Source: Candidatus Staskawiczbacteria bacterium (GTDB lineage: Bacteria; Patescibacteriota; Minisyncoccia; Minisyncoccales; Staskawiczbacteraceae). From it: DNA of 25,260 bases. Below, in pieces: positions 15,062-22,297 of this stretch. The first letter of the stretch is position 1. Every line of letters starts with the position of its first letter. The translations under genes and the position numbers were made by a program. The notes below the pieces were generated by a model. That model saw only the letters and a program-made list of their open reading frames with translations. It was not told where the DNA came from and made no database searches. The DNA lies in contig VGLO01000008.1 in assembly GCA_016866675.1 (NCBI GenBank), positions 1 to 25,260 on the forward strand. Reading direction: 5' to 3'.

Positions 15062-16139
15062 ATTTATCAACTCTTATACCAACTAGTCGCAGAGGTTTTA
15101 ACTGCGGGTTTGATCTTTTGTCTAAATAGGGTAGAAGAAGGCGTAAAACTTCTAAGTCAAATTTTTTATTGTTTTCCTTTGTAAATCCTTGTTTAAAACT
15201 TTTAGAAGTTGTTTTTGTTTGAAAATCAGCAAATCTTACGGTAAGGGTAATGGTTTTAAATTTTGAAAACTCACTTTTTTTGAAATTTTCCAAGACGCTA
15301 TCTGAAAGTTTTTTTAAGGTATTGTGAATAAATAAAGGCTCTAATGAATTTTTATTAAAGGTGGTTTGCTCTCCAATTGATTTTACTTGATGAAACTGGG
15401 ACACTGGACTATTATCTATACCCCGGGCTTTGTTAAAAATGCTCTCGCCATTTTTGCCAAGCATTTCTCTTAATTGTTCTTTTGAGTATTTGAGCAAGTC
15501 TTTAATTTTATAAATCTCTTTTTTGTTTAAGAACACTTCTGTTTTTGGGCCAATGCCGGGAAGCTCACGAATTGGCAAGGGGTCCAAAAAAAACTTAACA
15601 TCTTCTGGCTGTACTATAAAAAGTCCGTCTGGCTTTTTAATCCCAGCAGAAATTTTAGATATTAGCCTATTAGGCCCTATTCCGATAGAACAGGTGACAC
15701 GCTCTTTTTCTTTGATTTCCTGTTTTATATTTTCGCAAATTTGTTGGGCTTTTTTAAAATCATTAGTGAAACTCAAATCAAAATAAAATTCATCAATGCT
15801 GGCTTGCTCAACAATAGATGAGTATTTGAGAATAATTTGTGAAACATTTAAAGAAACTTTATTGTATAAAGTAAAATCAACTGGGAGAAATATTGCACCT
15901 TCTTTACCTTGTTTTTTAGCTTCTTCTGATAATTTCCATGCAATAGATATTGGTAAAGCGGACTTTATGCCATATTCTCTTGCCCTGTAGTTGGCTGTCG
16001 AAACCACGCCCCTACCTCTCCCGTTGTCTGGGTCAGAACCCACCACAATTGGTTTACCTAAAAACGAAGGAGTGTTGGCCTCCTCAACTGAAGCAAAAAA
16101 TGAATCCATATCCAAATGCGCAATTATTCTTTTACTCAT
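15054..16139 (-). CDS. dinB: DNA polymerase IV (Y-family translesion polymerase)
   Basis: DinB copies past damaged template bases with low fidelity. The palm has the catalytic acids D10 in HLDMDSFFASVE and D116-E117 in ASIDEFYFD. The fingers hold YRAREYGI and the thumb has the helix-hairpin-helix RELPGIGPKTEVFLNK (about 185-200). The little finger covers roughly the last 110 residues. At 361 residues the core is complete. It ends at VGIRVDKFT with no visible clamp-binding peptide, which many relatives carry at the extreme C-terminus. The ATG at 16139 is preferred to a TTG at 16142. A TGTTAAAAT extended -10 sits six bases before the ATG, suggesting a leaderless mRNA. Confidence 0.93.
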   Translation of the reverse strand: MSKRIIAHLDMDSFFASVEEANTPSFLGKPIVVGSDPDNGRGRGVVSTANYRAREYGIKSALPISIAWKLSEEAKKQGKEGAIFLPVDFTLYNKVSLNVSQIILKYSSIVEQASIDEFYFDLSFTNDFKKAQQICENIKQEIKEKERVTCSIGIGPNRLISKISAGIKKPDGLFIVQPEDVKFFLDPLPIRELPGIGPKTEVFLNKKEIYKIKDLLKYSKEQLREMLGKNGESIFNKARGIDNSPVSQFHQVKSIGEQTTFNKNSLEPLFIHNTLKKLSDSVLENFKKSEFSKFKTITLTVRFADFQTKTTSKSFKQGFTKENNKKFDLEVLRLLLPYLDKRSNPQLKPLRLVGIRVDKFT

Positions 16140-16145
16140 CAATAG

Positions 16146-16154
16146 ATTTTAACA
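16146..16154 (-). promoter_or_regulatory. Extended -10 promoter of dinB
   Basis: On the minus strand TGTTAAAAT (16154-16146) is an extended -10 (TGn-TAAAAT), ending six bases before the dinB ATG. No clear -35 is seen, as often for extended -10 promoters. The same nine bases occur in the divergent promoter. Confidence 0.55.
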
Positions 16155-16169
16155 TAAAATGAAACTTTT

Positions 16170-16198
16170 TTGACTTCAGTCTTTATTTTTGTTAAAAT
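16170..16198 (+). promoter_or_regulatory. Promoter of the winged-helix regulator gene
   Basis: TTGACT (16170-16175), 17-bp spacer, TAAAAT (16193-16198) with an upstream TG extension. The -10 ends nine bases before the ATG at 16208, so the leader is at most two or three bases. It forms a 9-bp inverted pair with the dinB -10 region, 35 bases apart. Confidence 0.7.
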
Positions 16199-16207
16199 TG
16201 TAAGATT

Positions 16208-16921
16208 ATGGATGATAATTTTATCAAGATAATAAACTCAACCTATAGGCTACTCGATTTTTTTCCAGATAACGACCCCTTAAAGGGTAAATCAAAAGAA
16301 AAAGCATTAAAAATACTCGAAAATTTAGCGTTGGTTTCAGAGTCTATCGGGTGGTCTTCTTTAAAAAACGAAAGAGTTAAAATTGAGCTTTCAGATGATA
16401 TAGAAATTCTAAAAGGGTATCTTCAATTAGGTAAGTATCAAGGATGGATTGGAGGAATTAACTACTTAATTCTTAATAAGGAGCTTGATGAACTTTTAAT
16501 TAAAATGAGGCCCATAAAAACTGCAACAGTCGGAGTAATCGGTCATCAATTAAACACAAAAATTAATTTAAATGACTCTGTTGAGGCAAAAAAAGAAGAT
16601 ACAAAAAAACAGACAAAAATCAGAGAAGATTTAAAAAAGGAGATATCTATATTAAAGAATATTGACCAGCCTGGTAAGATCTCAGAGAGGCAGGAAAAGA
16701 TATTAAAGATTATATCAAATAAGGGCGATGTGCAGGTTGCAGACATTATAAAACAAATTCCAAATATAACAAAAAGGACTATAAGAAGGGATATGGATGA
16801 CCTTCTAAATAAGGCAAAAATCATTAGACGAGGTGAATGGAACAAGGTTTCTTATCAGATTAACCCAAACCAAGTCAATGATATTAAGGTGAACTCAAAA
16901 ACTTCGCATTTTTCAGCGTAG
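16208..16921 (+). CDS. Winged-helix (DeoR-type) transcription regulator
   Basis: A 237-residue protein. The C-terminal part ISERQEKILKIISNKGDVQV, TKRTIRRDMDDLLNKAKIIRRG and a following beta wing (about residues 160-222) is a DeoR-type winged helix-turn-helix. TIRRDMDDL corresponds to the recognition helix. The N-terminal half is helical with no known sensor domain, and a charged linker lies at about 125-150. There is no membrane segment. It is divergent from dinB and precedes the ECF sigma gene by 76 bases, where an array of TTGTCCTA sites lies. It could regulate itself, dinB or the sigma operon, but the sequence does not show which. Confidence 0.8.
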   Translation: MDDNFIKIINSTYRLLDFFPDNDPLKGKSKEKALKILENLALVSESIGWSSLKNERVKIELSDDIEILKGYLQLGKYQGWIGGINYLILNKELDELLIKMRPIKTATVGVIGHQLNTKINLNDSVEAKKEDTKKQTKIREDLKKEISILKNIDQPGKISERQEKILKIISNKGDVQVADIIKQIPNITKRTIRRDMDDLLNKAKIIRRGEWNKVSYQINPNQVNDIKVNSKTSHFSA

Positions 16922-16929
16922 TATGGGTG

Positions 16930-16990
16930 GGACATTGAAATTGTCCTAATACCCTTGATTTTGTCCTATTTTTGTCCTAATATGTATATC
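16930..16990 (+). promoter_or_regulatory. TTGTCCTA repeat array and promoter of the ECF sigma gene
   Basis: TTGTCCTA occurs at 16941-16948, 16961-16968 and 16972-16979, with start spacing of 20 and 11 bases, close to two and one helical turns. A reversed half-site GGACA (16930-16934) pairs with the first copy's TGTCC. The middle copy could serve as a -35 (TTGTCC 16961-16966), 18 bp before TATATC (16985-16990), which ends seven bases before the ATG at 16998. Confidence 0.65.
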
Positions 16991-16997
16991 TAGCAAA

Positions 16998-17507
16998 ATG
17001 AATGATTTTCAAGAACAATTTAGCTTAGTTTATGATGAGTATATTGAGAAAATATATAGGTTTGTTTACTTGAAAGTAAATTCACAAGAGATTGCCGAAG
17101 ATATTACCTCAAGGGTGTTTTTAAGTGGTTGGGAGGCCTATCAAAAGGGACCAGAGAGAATACAAAACGTCAAAGCATTTTTGTACCAGATAGCAAGGAA
17201 CATGGTCATAGACCATTATAGAGGCAAGTCTAGGATAAACACCGTTTCAACTGAGCTAACTAAGGAAGTTGCCGATCATAGGACTAATTTACATGAAAGG
17301 GCGGTAATTAACTCTGATATGGAAGCGGTAAAATTAGCCATCCATGGACTAAAAAAAGACTATCAGGATGTGCTAATTCTTCATTATCTTGAGGATATGG
17401 GAGTAGAAGATATATCAAGTATATTAAGTAAGCCAGCAGGAACTGTTAGGGTAATGATACATAGGGGATTAAATTCTCTAAGAGATAAATTAGTTGATCA
17501 AGCGTAA
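16998..17507 (+). CDS. ECF-type RNA polymerase sigma factor
   Basis: A 169-residue sigma70-family protein with only regions 2 and 4. Region 2 (about residues 10-78) includes YDEYIEKIYRFVYLKVNSQE, the core-binding and -10-recognising EIAEDITSRVF, and FLYQIARNMVIDHYR. Region 4 (about 112-165) has LKKDYQDVLILHYLEDMGVEDIS followed by the helix-turn-helix KPAGTVRVMIHRGLNSLRDKL. The sigma would redirect RNA polymerase to a specific regulon. The next gene is a single-pass membrane protein, the usual place for an anti-sigma factor. The gene sits behind a repeat array that could provide autoregulation, and its predicted mRNA is leaderless. Confidence 0.93.
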   Translation: MNDFQEQFSLVYDEYIEKIYRFVYLKVNSQEIAEDITSRVFLSGWEAYQKGPERIQNVKAFLYQIARNMVIDHYRGKSRINTVSTELTKEVADHRTNLHERAVINSDMEAVKLAIHGLKKDYQDVLILHYLEDMGVEDISSILSKPAGTVRVMIHRGLNSLRDKLVDQA

Positions 17508-17543
17508 TTGTAATAAAAATCAATTTTTATCGTCTTCACTGTA

Positions 17544-18254
17544 ATGACCGAAAAAGAACTCATTTTAAAAATCCAGCTATTGAAAGAAATAAAACCAAGA
17601 GAAAACTGGGCGGTTTTTGCAAAGAGTAAAATTTTCAGTAGTGGTAATGCATCTACTGTGCCAGCTAGGACAAATTACATTAGTGCTTTACTAAATGTAA
17701 TGAGAATAGGTTTTAATATGAGGATAGCTTATTCTATGGCAGTTTTATTGATAGTTATGTCAGTTGGGACATTATTTTTTATGAATGGAAGTTTTTCTGG
17801 CAATGATGTAAATGTTGCAAAAAACTCTTCAGCTTCTCTGATTGCAATAAAAGATAGCGTCGAACAATTTAAAGAAAAATCAAAGAATCTTTCAGAGGCG
17901 GTTAGGATGTCTCCAGAAAACACATCTGTGGCTATAAAAGAAATTAAAGATGTGGCAAATGATTTAACTATTGCGATACAAAAAGATCCTAAGCTAGCAA
18001 AGGAGGTTGCGTTAGATATAAATAATAACAAAACTTATTTAGATATTAGTGATGCAGGAGATTTAAAAGAAGCTTCAAATGATCTTTATAAAACAATAGT
18101 TGAACAGATGATAAAAGATTTGGAGAAGACATCTTTAACTAATAGCCAAGAGGAATCATTATTGGTAATAAAAGAGTCTTATAATGAGCAAAATTATACT
18201 AGTGCGTTAGAAAGCATTCTTTTGCTCAATAGCGCAATAAATCAAGATAATTAA
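17544..18254 (+). CDS. Probable membrane anti-sigma factor (DUF5667-like outer part)
   Basis: A 236-residue protein with a cytoplasmic N-terminal part (residues 1-60, including KPRENWAVFAKSKI), one membrane helix (about 61-80) and an external helical part. The outer part (about 95-236) has repeated amphipathic helices (SVEQFKEKSKNLSEAV, IKEIKDVANDLTIAIQ, SYNEQNYTSALESILLL), resembling the DUF5667 domain that accompanies ECF sigma factors. The N-terminal part is short and lacks an obvious zinc-binding HxxxCxxC motif. The anti-sigma role is inferred from position 36 bases after the sigma gene and from topology. A short AT-rich inverted repeat (ATAAAAA/TTTTTAT) lies in the spacer. Confidence 0.7.
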   Translation: MTEKELILKIQLLKEIKPRENWAVFAKSKIFSSGNASTVPARTNYISALLNVMRIGFNMRIAYSMAVLLIVMSVGTLFFMNGSFSGNDVNVAKNSSASLIAIKDSVEQFKEKSKNLSEAVRMSPENTSVAIKEIKDVANDLTIAIQKDPKLAKEVALDINNNKTYLDISDAGDLKEASNDLYKTIVEQMIKDLEKTSLTNSQEESLLVIKESYNEQNYTSALESILLLNSAINQDN

Positions 18255-18259
18255 TTTTA

Positions 18260-18324
18260 GGCGAGTTATCTCGCCCTTTGCGCTGTCTGTGACAGCTTAA
18301 AGGGCGGGATAGCATAGTTGCTAT
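18260..18324 (+). terminator. Three consecutive hairpins, two overlapping
   Basis: Hairpin 1 is GGCGAG (18260-18265)/CTCGCC (18270-18275). Hairpin 2 has outer GCCCTTT (18273-18279)/AAAGGGC (18299-18305) and inner GCTGTC/GACAGC. Hairpin 3 is ATAGCA (18309-18314)/TGCTAT (18319-18324). Hairpins 1 and 2 share bases 18273-18275. They start five bases after the anti-sigma stop. They probably terminate the sigma operon, although the T-tracts are short. Confidence 0.6.
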
Positions 18325-18346
18325 TCTGTTTAATATTAAAATTTAA

Positions 18347-18509
18347 GGAAACTGTCTAGAGAATCTCTTTCGATGGAATGTTCAATATTTTCGAGCGAAA
18401 ATTTAGAAGAGCAAGAAAGTTTATACATTGTATAAGTTGACGAGCTATTATAAATTTAGAGCCGAAAATATTGAAAATAACGCGAATACGGATTTTCTAG
18501 ACAGTTTCC
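18347..18509. repeat. 163-bp near-palindrome, MITE-like or structured RNA
   Basis: The ends GGAAACTGTCTAGAGAATC (18347-18365) and GATTTTCTAGACAGTTTCC (18491-18509) are complementary over 19 bases with one G-T pair. Arms continue in register without net gaps: TTCAATATTTTCG (18381-18393) pairs exactly with CGAAAATATTGAA (18463-18475), AAATTTA pairs with TAAATTT, and the centre is TTATACA-T-TGTATAA-like near 18428. No ORF of note lies inside and no target-site duplication is visible. Confidence 0.8.
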
Positions 18510-18790
18510 AAGTCGTTATCTAATTAAATTGTTCGCGGAGTGAGATTTGACGAATCAACTTCGTTGTTATTACGTAAAACCGCGAAATTATTAAGGCAAA
18601 GCTCGCGCTGCGAGTTCCCACGAATATCTGGGATTTAATTAGATTCAATTGGTCGGCCGATGTTAATTAAAGGTCACCTGAAATTAAATTCAAATCTTCT
18701 AGATTTTAATTTAAATAGGGTAAAAAATAATTAATATCTATCCTTTTATTTTTTTAAAAGGAAGATAAACCATAAAAAATAAAGAATAAA
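18510..18790 (+). other. Gene-free leader region of the S-layer-like gene with several hairpins
   Basis: No gene is seen here. Small inverted repeats follow one another: TTCGCGG/CCGCGAA enclosing ACGAA/TTCGT (about 18529-18588), CTCGC/GCGAG (near 18602), TCCCA/TGGGA (near 18620), the palindrome TCGGCCGA (18654-18661), an AT-rich pair near 18680-18716, and CCTTTT/AAAAGG near 18742-18761. AAGGAAG lies about 25 bases before the ATG, too far for a normal ribosome site. No convincing promoter was found, so the start of the S-layer transcript is unknown. Confidence 0.5.
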
Positions 18791-21700
18791 ATGAATATAA
18801 GAAAAACAATTGTAACAGCCGCAGTTGCTTTAACTACGGTTGCAATGATTGCTCCTGCAGCCGCCGGCGCAGTGACAACTGAGGAATTACAAGCTCAAAT
18901 CAGTGCTTTATTGGCACAGATTTCAGCTCTACAATCTCAATTGAGCTCTGCACCAAGTAGCCCATCAACAGTTCCTGCAGCTTGTGTAGGCGTAACATTT
19001 TCAAGAAACCTAGCAGTAGGTTCTACAGGTTCAGATGTTAAGTGCATGCAAGCTATAATGAATGCGTTGGGATACAAGGTTGCTCTATCAGGAGCAGGTT
19101 CAATGGGAAATGAAACAACTACATTTGGTCCTTTGACTTTAGTAGCTGTTCAAAAATTCCAAGTAGCTAAATTCGGATATTCTGCAAGTCAGGTAGGTCC
19201 TTTGACTAGAGCAGAATTAAATGCTTGGTTAGGAGGTTCTTCAACACCAACAACACCAACAACACCAACAACACCAGTTCCAACAGGAGCAGGGTTAACA
19301 GTGCAATTAGCATCTGATAATCCAGCAACTGGAACAGTTGTTGATGCTTCAGCATTGCACCCAATGTTGAAATTAGTTTTCCTAAATGGAGACAATGCAT
19401 CAGTTAATGTAACAGGATTAAAATTGAAGAGAACTGGAGTTTCAGCTGACGCTTCTGTAACAAACACATATTTATTCAACGGAGTAAATAGGTTAACAGA
19501 TGGAGCAGCAGTTTCAGAAACAATAATTAGCTTCAATAATTCAACTGGATTGTTTACAGTCCCAGCTGGAGGTTCTGTAGTTATTAGCGTATTGTCTGAT
19601 ATTGATGGAACAGCTTCAGAAACAGTTGGAATGCAAGTAGTTTCAGCATCAAGTGTCACAACAAATGCAAGCTCTGTAAAAGGATCATATCCTTTGTCAG
19701 GAAACTTGCAAACAATTGCGACTGGAACATTGGCAGGAGTTAACTTTAATACAACAACAACTCCAGCAGCAGCTTCAATTGATCCACAAGATGGATACAC
19801 TGTTTGGCAAAATAGCACTACTATTACAACAAGAGCGGTGGATCTAAAGAGAATGACTTTTAGAATAACAGGAAGTGCAAAAGACACAGACTTGAAGAAC
19901 TTCAAACTATATATTGACGGAGTTCAAGTTGGAACAGCTCAAAATCTATCTGTTAATAGCTTAGCAGAAAGAACAGTAACTTTTGACTTGTCTTCTTCTC
20001 CAAAGAGATTGGAAACAGGAACAAGAATTATAAAAGTTTTAGCTGACGTTATCGGAGGTTCAAGCTTAAACTTCACAACAAACTTGTGGAGCGTGTCTGA
20101 TGCAACATTTGTTGATACACAATACGCAGCAAATGTATTAGCACAGGCAAACAGCACAACATTCAGCAAAAGAGCATCTGGACAACAGTCAATTAACTCT
20201 GGAACTTTGACAGTCACAAAGAAGTCAGATTCTCCATCGGGAGATATTGTTGACGGAGCAAACGGAGTAACATTGGCAAAGTTTGAATTAAAAGCAGCCG
20301 GTGAAAAAGTAAAGGTTGAAACTCTTTATGTTTCAGCAGTAGTTAGCACTTCAACTGTAGCTTCATTGAGAAATGGAGCATTGTTCGCCAATGGCGTGCA
20401 GATTGGAAGCACTTCAACTTTGCATGACAACGGTTCAGCGACAGCTCAAACAACATTTAACCTAGGTTCATCATTGATTGTAGAACCTGGAAGCCCAGTA
20501 ACATTAGAAGTAAGAGCTGACATTTTTGACAATGACGGCACAAACAACGTTACTTCTGGTACTACAATCCAAGTAAGATTGGAGGGTGGATCAAGCAATA
20601 ACAATGCAACAGGATTAGTTTCTGCAGCAACAATCGATGTTCCTTCAGGAGATGTTGATGCAAATGCATTAACTGTAGCTCAAGGTTCTTTGACATTATC
20701 AAAGTACACAGCTTACACTAATCACGCAGTTGTTGCTCCATTAACTGACTACAAAGTTGCTCACTACACATTGACAGCAGCTACATCAGAAGCAGTTAAC
20801 TTGACTGCAATTAACGTTGCGGTTGACGAAGTTTCTGATTATGCAACAAACTTGTATGTAAAGTATGGAACACAAACAACTACTACTAAAGCAACAGTTG
20901 CAGCTTCAAATTCATGGTCTATCAATTACACATTACCAGCTGGAACAACAATTGATGTAATGGTTTACATGGATGTTTCAAGCTCAATGTCTTCAGGAAC
21001 AGGTACAGTTACAGTTGATATCGATGGAACAACTGGAAGCTCTGCTGTCACAGCAGACTCTTCAGCCGTTTCAGGTCAAGATTTAACTTACACATCTGGA
21101 ACATTTGCAACAGCCTTTGATAGTACTCCTCAAAATCAAGTAGTTTCTGGAAACCAGACTGTATTAGCAGGAAGATTTAAGTTAACTTCTTCTTACCAAA
21201 ACTATACAGCTACTGAATTGAGGTTTACAACTGGAAGCTCATTGCCTATTTCTTCAGCAACTTTGAAAGATAGCGCAACAGGAGCCACAATAAAGACAGT
21301 TGCTTACGACAACACAAACAGCTACTTTAACTTCACTGGATTGAATATTGCAATTCCAGCTTCAACTTCAAAGAGAGTTGATCTATACTGGAACTTGGCA
21401 GTACCATCATCTGATGCATCTTCAACAAACGTGAATGCGGTAGCTGCCTTAACTTATGTTAAGTACAGTAACCCACAAGGAACTGTAACAACAGACACAA
21501 ACACAAGAACAGGAAACGAAACATATGTATTCAGAGCCGTTCCTACTTTAGAACAAGTAGTTTTGCCAACCACTGCCATTATCAATGGTGGAACAAAGGA
21601 CTTGTATAAGTTTAAGGTAACAGCTCCTTCACAAGGTCCAGTTAATGTTAAGCAATTCAAGCTTGCAGTAAACTGGTCTGATGGAGGTGGAAACAACGAT

Positions 21701-22213
21701 ACATTAGAAGTTGAATCATTAAAACTTCTAAAGGACGGAGTTGATATTACTAGCTCTGTAACTATCGTAGAGGAAGATACAGGTGCTACAGCTACAAGTA
21801 CTAATGGAATCTCAGAAAGCACAAGCCAAGTTATTGTTACTTGGGCAGGCTCTACTGAAGATTCAATCCCAGCAGGAACATCAACAACATATTTGTTGAC
21901 TGGAGTTCCTCAAGGATTTAATACTACAGCAACAGTATCTACAGCTTCAGCTACTGACAGTGTATCCTTTGGATTCACAAGAGATTCAGCCCACCAGACA
22001 GCAGGATATAACTACATTAACGTAGGAACTACCTTGACTGGAATATTAAAGTTGTATTCTTCAGCTTCAGCTAACGCTTCAGCTCAAAATGCAAACTTGA
22101 TTTGGTCTGATGAATCAGCGGTGGCTCACTCTGCTTCAACAACAGCAGGAACAGGAGACTGGTCAAACAGTTACTTGTTTAATGTCATCGGAACACAAAA
22201 TCATACAAACTAG
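18791..22213 (+). CDS. S-layer-like secreted protein with peptidoglycan-binding domain
   Basis: A 1140-residue secreted protein. The signal peptide MNIRKTIVTAAVALTTVAM...AGA ends at about residue 27, followed by a short coiled coil (EELQAQISALLAQISALQSQL, 31-51). A peptidoglycan_binding_1-like domain follows (about 72-148, GSTGSDVKCMQAIMNALGY and VQKFQ), with C65 and C85 possibly forming a disulfide. A Thr-Pro linker leads to about 950 residues of Thr/Ser/Ala/Val-rich beta-sandwich repeats. Lysine and arginine are sparse. The C-terminus has a WSDESAVAHSAST...DWSNSYL motif that I associate with CPR surface proteins. Codon use is strongly uniform (GGA, ACA, GCA, GTT), as expected of a very abundant protein. 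The role as surface-layer subunit is inferred. It ends at a strong terminator. Confidence 0.85.
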   Translation: MNIRKTIVTAAVALTTVAMIAPAAAGAVTTEELQAQISALLAQISALQSQLSSAPSSPSTVPAACVGVTFSRNLAVGSTGSDVKCMQAIMNALGYKVALSGAGSMGNETTTFGPLTLVAVQKFQVAKFGYSASQVGPLTRAELNAWLGGSSTPTTPTTPTTPVPTGAGLTVQLASDNPATGTVVDASALHPMLKLVFLNGDNASVNVTGLKLKRTGVSADASVTNTYLFNGVNRLTDGAAVSETIISFNNSTGLFTVPAGGSVVISVLSDIDGTASETVGMQVVSASSVTTNASSVKGSYPLSGNLQTIATGTLAGVNFNTTTTPAAASIDPQDGYTVWQNSTTITTRAVDLKRMTFRITGSAKDTDLKNFKLYIDGVQVGTAQNLSVNSLAERTVTFDLSSSPKRLETGTRIIKVLADVIGGSSLNFTTNLWSVSDATFVDTQYAANVLAQANSTTFSKRASGQQSINSGTLTVTKKSDSPSGDIVDGANGVTLAKFELKAAGEKVKVETLYVSAVVSTSTVASLRNGALFANGVQIGSTSTLHDNGSATAQTTFNLGSSLIVEPGSPVTLEVRADIFDNDGTNNVTSGTTIQVRLEGGSSNNNATGLVSAATIDVPSGDVDANALTVAQGSLTLSKYTAYTNHAVVAPLTDYKVAHYTLTAATSEAVNLTAINVAVDEVSDYATNLYVKYGTQTTTTKATVAASNSWSINYTLPAGTTIDVMVYMDVSSSMSSGTGTVTVDIDGTTGSSAVTADSSAVSGQDLTYTSGTFATAFDSTPQNQVVSGNQTVLAGRFKLTSSYQNYTATELRFTTGSSLPISSATLKDSATGATIKTVAYDNTNSYFNFTGLNIAIPASTSKRVDLYWNLAVPSSDASSTNVNAVAALTYVKYSNPQGTVTTDTNTRTGNETYVFRAVPTLEQVVLPTTAIINGGTKDLYKFKVTAPSQGPVNVKQFKLAVNWSDGGGNNDTLEVESLKLLKDGVDITSSVTIVEEDTGATATSTNGISESTSQVIVTWAGSTEDSIPAGTSTTYLLTGVPQGFNTTATVSTASATDSVSFGFTRDSAHQTAGYNYINVGTTLTGILKLYSSASANASAQNANLIWSDESAVAHSASTTAGTGDWSNSYLFNVIGTQNHTN
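19243..19276 (+). repeat. 9-bp tandem repeat encoding the Thr-Pro linker
   Basis: AACACCAAC is repeated three times exactly (19243-19269) plus a partial fourth copy, encoding repeats of Thr-Pro-Thr. The unit is a multiple of three, so copy-number change would keep the frame. Confidence 0.85.
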
Positions 22214-22254
22214 TATTGTATGAGTCCCTTACACTAATTAATTTAGTTTAATGG

Positions 22255-22286
22255 AATCAAAAAGCCCCGAAAGGGGCTTTTTGATT
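22255..22286. terminator. Bidirectional terminator between the S-layer and ligase-like genes
   Basis: AATCAAAAAGCCCC (22255-22268), tetraloop GAAA, GGGGCTTTTTGATT (22273-22286): a perfect 14-bp stem with A- and T-tracts on both sides, able to stop transcription from either direction. Confidence 0.95.
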
Positions 22287-22297
22287 ATTAAAACTTC

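Noticed and set aside
18347..18509. The palindrome as an ordinary transcription terminator
   Set aside because: The outer stem is not followed by a T-tract and the paired region is about five times longer than a terminator stem.
19189..19905. A 238-codon open frame on the minus strand inside the S-layer-like gene
   Set aside because: It is an antisense shadow created by the strongly biased codon use of the real gene; its product has no recognisable domain and no start signal.
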